Source: Actinomycetota bacterium (lineage in GTDB: Bacteria > Actinomycetota > Thermoleophilia > Miltoncostaeales > Miltoncostaeaceae). Taken from it: DNA of 64,000 nucleotides. Below the pieces are notes generated by a model, which did not search any database, was not told the origin of the DNA, and saw only the letters and a program-made list of their open reading frames with translations. Position numbers and translations under genes: made by a program. Position 1 is the stretch's first letter. Every line of letters starts with the position of its first letter. The DNA lies in contig CAUJCX010000020.1 in assembly GCA_963169235.1 (NCBI GenBank), forward strand, positions 1 to 64,000, read 5' to 3'. This document shows positions 60,842-64,000 of the stretch, piece after piece.

Positions 60842-61227
60842 GCCGACGCCTCCGCGGCGAACAGCTTGGCCAGCATCTCGCCCAGCCGCGCGCCCACCAC
60901 GTCGGATCCCTGCTCGGCCAGGTAGGCGGCCAGTCCCGAGCGCGCGATCACCACCACGTCGTGCCCTTGCGGCACCGAGGCGGCGTGGGCGGCGAACTGT
61001 TCGCGCAGCACGCGCTTCACCCGATTGCGCTCCACCGATCCGCCCACCTTCCGCGACACCGACAGGCCCAGACGCGCCGGGCCGGGGTCGGGGTCCTCAC
61101 GCCGGAACGCGTACACGACCATGTGCCGACCCGCGGTCGACCGGCCACGCCGGTAGACCGCGTCGAAGTCGCGTGAGCGGGTGACCCGGCCGCGCTTGTC
61201 GCGCGGGCCCCCGGCGGGGACCGTCAC
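60838..61227 (-). CDS. rnpA: Ribonuclease P protein component
   Basis: 129 residues from GTG 61227. RNase P signature SRKVGGSVERNRVKRVLREQF (RNR motif) and VYRRGRSTAGRHMVVYAF are visible. It binds the RNase P RNA to cleave tRNA 5' leaders. It starts seven bases after rpmH stops and overlaps yidD, giving one rpmH-rnpA-yidD-yidC unit. Confidence 0.96.
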   Translation of the reverse strand: MTVPAGGPRDKRGRVTRSRDFDAVYRRGRSTAGRHMVVYAFRREDPDPGPARLGLSVSRKVGGSVERNRVKRVLREQFAAHAASVPQGHDVVVIARSGLAAYLAEQGSDVVGARLGEMLAKLFAAEASA

Positions 61228-61234
61228 CGAGAAG

Positions 61235-61369
61235 TCAGGCCGACAGGCGCGCGCGGCCCTTCGCGCGGCGGCGCTTCAGGATGGCGCGGCCCGCGCGCGT
61301 GCTCATGCGCTTGCGGAACCCATGGACCTTCTTACGCTTGCGCCGATTCGGCTGGTACGTCCTCTTCAC
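61235..61369 (-). CDS. rpmH: 50S ribosomal protein L34
   Basis: 44 residues from GTG 61369, the typical size: [38 protein letters not shown] and ARLSA. Every family-invariant segment is visible. GTG is used in place of the common ATG. GAGGAG lies about 13 bases upstream. It begins the minus-strand origin block. Confidence 0.97.
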   Translation of the reverse strand: MKRTYQPNRRKRKKVHGFRKRMSTRAGRAILKRRRAKGRARLSA

Positions 61370-61477
61370 GGTGCGTCTGCTCCTCAGGGGATGCGGTACG
61401 GCCACGCGGCGACACAAACGACCCACGCAACGGCCCGCGAGGATACCAGAGGCACCCCTCCCAGACCACGGCTGCGC

Positions 61478-61497
61478 CTGTCCACATGTGTGGACAG
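61478..61497. promoter_or_regulatory. Inverted pair of DnaA boxes
   Basis: CTGTCCACA (61478-61486) and TGTGGACAG (61489-61497) face each other over a 2-base spacer. Each differs from TTATCCACA by two bases, in the direction seen in high-GC actinobacteria (TTGTCCACA). Confidence 0.75.
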
Positions 61498-61604
61498 GGC
61501 TGTGGAAACATCTCGGAAGGCCGTGTTCATCGGCTTTCTCGGCCAACGATGTCGCCGCCTCACCGGCGTGCACGCGCCTTTTTCCCGCTCGGACGATGCG
61601 AACG

Positions 61605-61613
61605 TTGTCCACA
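61605..61613 (+). promoter_or_regulatory. DnaA box
   Basis: TTGTCCACA, the preferred actinobacterial DnaA box, 33 bases before the GTG of the ATPase gene. Confidence 0.8.
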
Positions 61614-61645
61614 GGCCGCCGATCCCCTTCCAGACTCATGGGGGT

Positions 61646-62407
61646 GTGGCTAGTGTCGTCCCCTACCTCAGCCCGGCTCACCTTCCAGACGAGGACCCGA
61701 CGACCACCTACCGCACAGTTCCGGCCGACGGCCATCGGCAGTTGACCGCACGCATCGCCGTGTACAGCGACCCACTGACGCCCCCGCACACCGAGGAGAT
61801 CTGCGACTCGGACGCGGCCGTGCTGGTGGAGCGCCTGTACGAGGCTGCGGCGCGGCGCGCCCTGCCGCCCGTCCTGGCCCTGCGCGAGATCATCGAGAAC
61901 CTCGTGCACGCCGACTTCCAGGACGCGCTGGTGAGCGTGCTCGACGACGGTCACATGGTGCGGGTGTCCGACTCGGGGCCCGGCATCTCCGATCCCCAGC
62001 GGGCGATGCAGCCCGGATACTCCACCGCCGGACCTGTGCAGCGGCGCATCGTGCGAGGCGTCGGCAGCGGCCTGCCGTTGGCCGCCCGGGTGATCGACGC
62101 GGAGGGCGGCGAGTTCCACCTCGACGCCAACCTGGGCGGCGGCACGGTGGTCACGCTCTCCGTGCCCATCCGTGAGCAGACCTCGTACGAGACCACCGTC
62201 GACGACGACGCGCGCATCCTCATGGCGCTGCTGCTGGAGCTGGGGCCGTCCCGGGCCGAGCGGCTCGCTCCCGAGCTGGGCTGGACCGTCGGGCGGTGCG
62301 GCCGCGAGCTGGTCGCGCTGGAGTCCCGCGGGTACGTGTCGCGGGGAGAGAACGGTGTCCGCACCCTCACCGACGAGGGCGCTGCGCTGCTGGCTGCGCT
62401 TTTCTAG
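61646..62407 (+). CDS. GHKL ATPase with C-terminal winged helix, between oriC and dnaA
   Basis: 253 residues from GTG 61646. GHKL-fold motifs: [15 protein letters not shown] (N box, N85), RVSDSGPGI (G1, D109) and [15 protein letters not shown] (G2), then the closing strands [11 protein letters not shown]. There is no His phospho-acceptor box, no sensor domain and no membrane helix, so it is not a classical histidine kinase. The last 65 residues ([36 protein letters not shown]) form a winged-helix DNA-binding domain. It ends 7 bases before dnaA and is likely co-transcribed. A role in controlling dnaA or origin firing is inferred from position only. Confidence 0.85.
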   Translation: MASVVPYLSPAHLPDEDPTTTYRTVPADGHRQLTARIAVYSDPLTPPHTEEICDSDAAVLVERLYEAAARRALPPVLALREIIENLVHADFQDALVSVLDDGHMVRVSDSGPGISDPQRAMQPGYSTAGPVQRRIVRGVGSGLPLAARVIDAEGGEFHLDANLGGGTVVTLSVPIREQTSYETTVDDDARILMALLLELGPSRAERLAPELGWTVGRCGRELVALESRGYVSRGENGVRTLTDEGAALLAALF

Positions 62408-62414
62408 GGCGTCC

Positions 62415-63785
62415 ATGACCACGTCCACCGAACTCCAGCGCGTCTGGACCGGCGTCACCGACCGGCTGCGTTCGACGCTGCCCGGGACCGCGTACGAGTT
62501 CGCGTTCCAGCGGGCGCGCCCGCTCGAGCTCACCGACGCGGCGCTGGTGATAGGCGTCGAGACCGAGTTCGCCCGCGACTGGGTGTGCCGGCGCCACATG
62601 CCCCTCATGTGCGATGCGCTGTACGAGGTGACGCAGCGGGAGGACCTCACCATCGACGTCGTCGTGGCCCCCGCCCGCGACGATGCCGACGCGCCGTCCG
62701 GTGCCGATGACGTGCAGCCCATGCCGCGCAGGCCCGTGGAGTTGCCGGCCCGCGAGGCCTCGCACCTGCAGTCGCACTTCACGTTCGAGGGCTTCGTCAT
62801 CGGCCCCTCCAACCGCTTCGCCCACGCGGCCGCGCTCGCGGTGGCCGAGGCGCCGGCGCGGGCGTACAACCCGCTGTTCATCTACGGCGGCGTCGGGCTG
62901 GGCAAGACCCACCTGCTGCACGCCATCGGCCACTTCGTCGGCGAGGTCACCCCCGAGCTGCAGTGCCTGTACGTGTCGGTGGAGACGTTCACCAACGAGT
63001 TCATCAACGCCCTGCGCGACGGAAACATGCGGTCGTTCAAGGACCGCTACCGCTCGGTGGACGTGCTGCTCATCGACGACATCCAGGCGCTGTCGGGCCG
63101 CGAGCAGACCCAAGAGGAGTTCTTCTACACGTTCAACGCGCTGCACGACGCGGGCAAGCAGATCATCATCAGCTCCGACCGCCCGCCGAAGGCCATCGCC
63201 ACCCTGGAAGACCGCCTCAGCTCGCGTTTCGAGATGGGCCTCATCACCGACATCCAGCCGCCGGACCTCGAGACCCGCATCGCCATCCTCAGCAAGCGCG
63301 CCCGCCACAAGGGGTTCCAGATCCACGACCCCGAGGTGCTGGCGGTCATCGCCGAGCGGGTCAGCTCCAACGTGCGGGCGCTGGAGGGCGCGCTCAACCG
63401 GGTGGTCGCCCACGCCTCGCTCGACGGCAGCCCCATCACGGTCGACCTGGCGGTGGACGTGCTGCGCGACGTCTATCCCGCCGACCAGGGCGTGGTCACG
63501 GTGGACTCGGTGCAGCGCGAGGTGTGCCGCTACTACGGCATCACGGCCGACGAGCTCGTCGGCCAGAAGCGCACCCGGCGCCTGGTGATGCCGCGTCAGG
63601 TGGCCATGTACCTCACGCGCGAGCTCACCGACGACTCGCTGCCGTCCATCGGCCGCGCGTTCGGCGGACGCGACCACAGCACCGTGCTGTACGCCGTACA
63701 GAAGATCTCCCGGGAGATGACCGGTGCAGGCGACATCTACGCCGCGGTCAAGGACCTCACCACCCGCCTCACCGGCACGTCCTGA
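62415..63785 (+). CDS. dnaA: Chromosomal replication initiator DnaA
   Basis: 456 residues from ATG 62415. Domain I (1-85), short linker (85-115), AAA+ domain [23 protein letters not shown] (Walker A K164), [20 protein letters not shown] (Walker B), [20 protein letters not shown] (sensor I/box VII). Domain IV ends with the DnaA signature [18 protein letters not shown] that binds DnaA boxes. It assembles on oriC to open the duplex. It follows the GHKL/winged-helix gene by 7 bases, and DnaA boxes lie on both sides of this pair. Confidence 0.98.
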   Translation: MTTSTELQRVWTGVTDRLRSTLPGTAYEFAFQRARPLELTDAALVIGVETEFARDWVCRRHMPLMCDALYEVTQREDLTIDVVVAPARDDADAPSGADDVQPMPRRPVELPAREASHLQSHFTFEGFVIGPSNRFAHAAALAVAEAPARAYNPLFIYGGVGLGKTHLLHAIGHFVGEVTPELQCLYVSVETFTNEFINALRDGNMRSFKDRYRSVDVLLIDDIQALSGREQTQEEFFYTFNALHDAGKQIIISSDRPPKAIATLEDRLSSRFEMGLITDIQPPDLETRIAILSKRARHKGFQIHDPEVLAVIAERVSSNVRALEGALNRVVAHASLDGSPITVDLAVDVLRDVYPADQGVVTVDSVQREVCRYYGITADELVGQKRTRRLVMPRQVAMYLTRELTDDSLPSIGRAFGGRDHSTVLYAVQKISREMTGAGDIYAAVKDLTTRLTGTS

Positions 63786-64000
63786 CCGCCGCCGGCGCGG
63801 GCGTTCTCCACAGGCCCCGCGGGTCGCGCTGACCGGTGCGCGCACGCACGGCCGCCACGCGCCGGCGGTGCCCCTGGGCCTGTCGGTATCCCGCCTGCGG
63901 CCGGTGCACTCGCTCCCCATGATCCCCGGCGAAACCCGCCTCGCGAGCGCCATGGGGACAACCCACCGGCCCGGTGCCGGCGCTCCACATCCGGCCGGGA
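63786..64000. other. Post-dnaA region, likely part of oriC
   Basis: 215 bases to the window edge without a gene. TTCTCCACA at 63804-63812 and TGGGGACAA at 63953-63961 (reverse of TTGTCCCCA) are DnaA-box-like. In actinobacteria oriC usually lies between dnaA and dnaN, so more boxes are expected just outside the window. No A/T-rich element is visible here. Confidence 0.5.
63804..63812 (+). promoter_or_regulatory. DnaA-box-like site
   Basis: TTCTCCACA, 19 bases past the dnaA stop, differs from TTGTCCACA by one base. A second, weaker site (TTGTCCCCA, reverse strand) is at 63953-63961. Confidence 0.5.

Larger units (their letters stand above)
61370..61645. other. Divergent rpmH/ATPase intergenic region, oriC-like
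   Basis: About 275 bases without a gene. It holds an inverted DnaA-box pair (61478-61497), a weaker TGTGGAAAC at 61501-61509 and TTGTCCACA at 61605-61613. A CTTTTTCCC patch at 61578-61586 is the only A/T-rich stretch, so no obvious unwinding element is present. It carries the promoters of rpmH and the ATPase gene. Origin function is likely but may be shared with the region after dnaA. Confidence 0.6.

Overview
The window is about 64 kb of very GC-rich DNA (by eye around 70% or more). GTG starts are frequent, 4-base start/stop overlaps are routine, and the gene order around the replication origin is actinobacterial. The right end reads parB-parA-rsmG-jag-yidC-yidD-rnpA-rpmH on the minus strand, then oriC-like DNA, then dnaA on the plus strand. 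This is the arrangement known from Mycobacterium and Streptomyces. A deep-branching actinobacterial class such as Thermoleophilia would fit, but that is inference; no rRNA or other firm taxonomic marker is present.

Layout. 1-3674: a large secreted DNRLRE/RHS (YD-repeat) protein that runs off the left edge, with visibly lower GC. 4138-7301: a membrane protein, then trxB-trxA-fmdB-like-csoR/cstR-like behind a palindromic CsoR-family operator, and a HAD protein. 7397-12668: class A penicillin-binding protein with its small upstream partner, a GT-C-like membrane protein and an endonuclease/exonuclease/phosphatase-fold protein. 12671-20866 (minus): a seven-gene, fully overlapping operon for lipid-linked glycan assembly. 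It encodes a polyprenyl-phosphate sugar synthase, GT4, methyltransferase, flippase-like protein, two GT-C-like proteins and an M28-like pseudo-peptidase with the architecture of GPI-transamidase GAA1. 20955-23751: a TreT-like and an OtsA-like trehalose gene. 23844-48455: a long plus-strand exopolysaccharide region. It holds an F420-type oxidoreductase, an exported glycoside hydrolase, two O-antigen ligase/polymerase-like proteins, several GT4 enzymes, an ATP-grasp protein, a deacetylase-glycosyltransferase fusion, an initiating sugar-phosphate transferase, a Wzz-like protein, two tandem beta-propeller proteins, a MurJ/Wzx-like flippase, a UDP-glucuronate decarboxylase and an ABC ATPase without a permease. 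48466-56817: fused isobutyryl-CoA mutase (icmF) with a divergent MarR gene, tatC-tatA, chorismate mutase, a DUF151 protein, tRNA-Ile(GAT) and a NarL-type two-component pair. 56825-64000: the origin block with two parS sites, DnaA boxes on both sides of dnaA, and an unusual GHKL ATPase/winged-helix gene between rpmH and dnaA.

How it fits together. The EPS genes supply most steps of a Wzx/Wzy-type pathway: sugar nucleotide, first sugar-phosphate transfer, chain extension, flipping, polymerisation and length control. Two propeller proteins and secreted modifying enzymes may act outside the membrane. The minus-strand operon looks like a separate system that builds a glycan on a polyprenyl donor.

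Points of most interest: the CstR-like (not copper-type) regulator with its operator on a thioredoxin operon; the GAA1-like pseudo-peptidase in a PIG-V/DPM1-like operon; three genes that appear to start on CTG inside CTGA overlaps; and the origin-linked ATPase. Starts were chosen by reading frames, overlaps, RBS and family N-termini. No similarity search was run.
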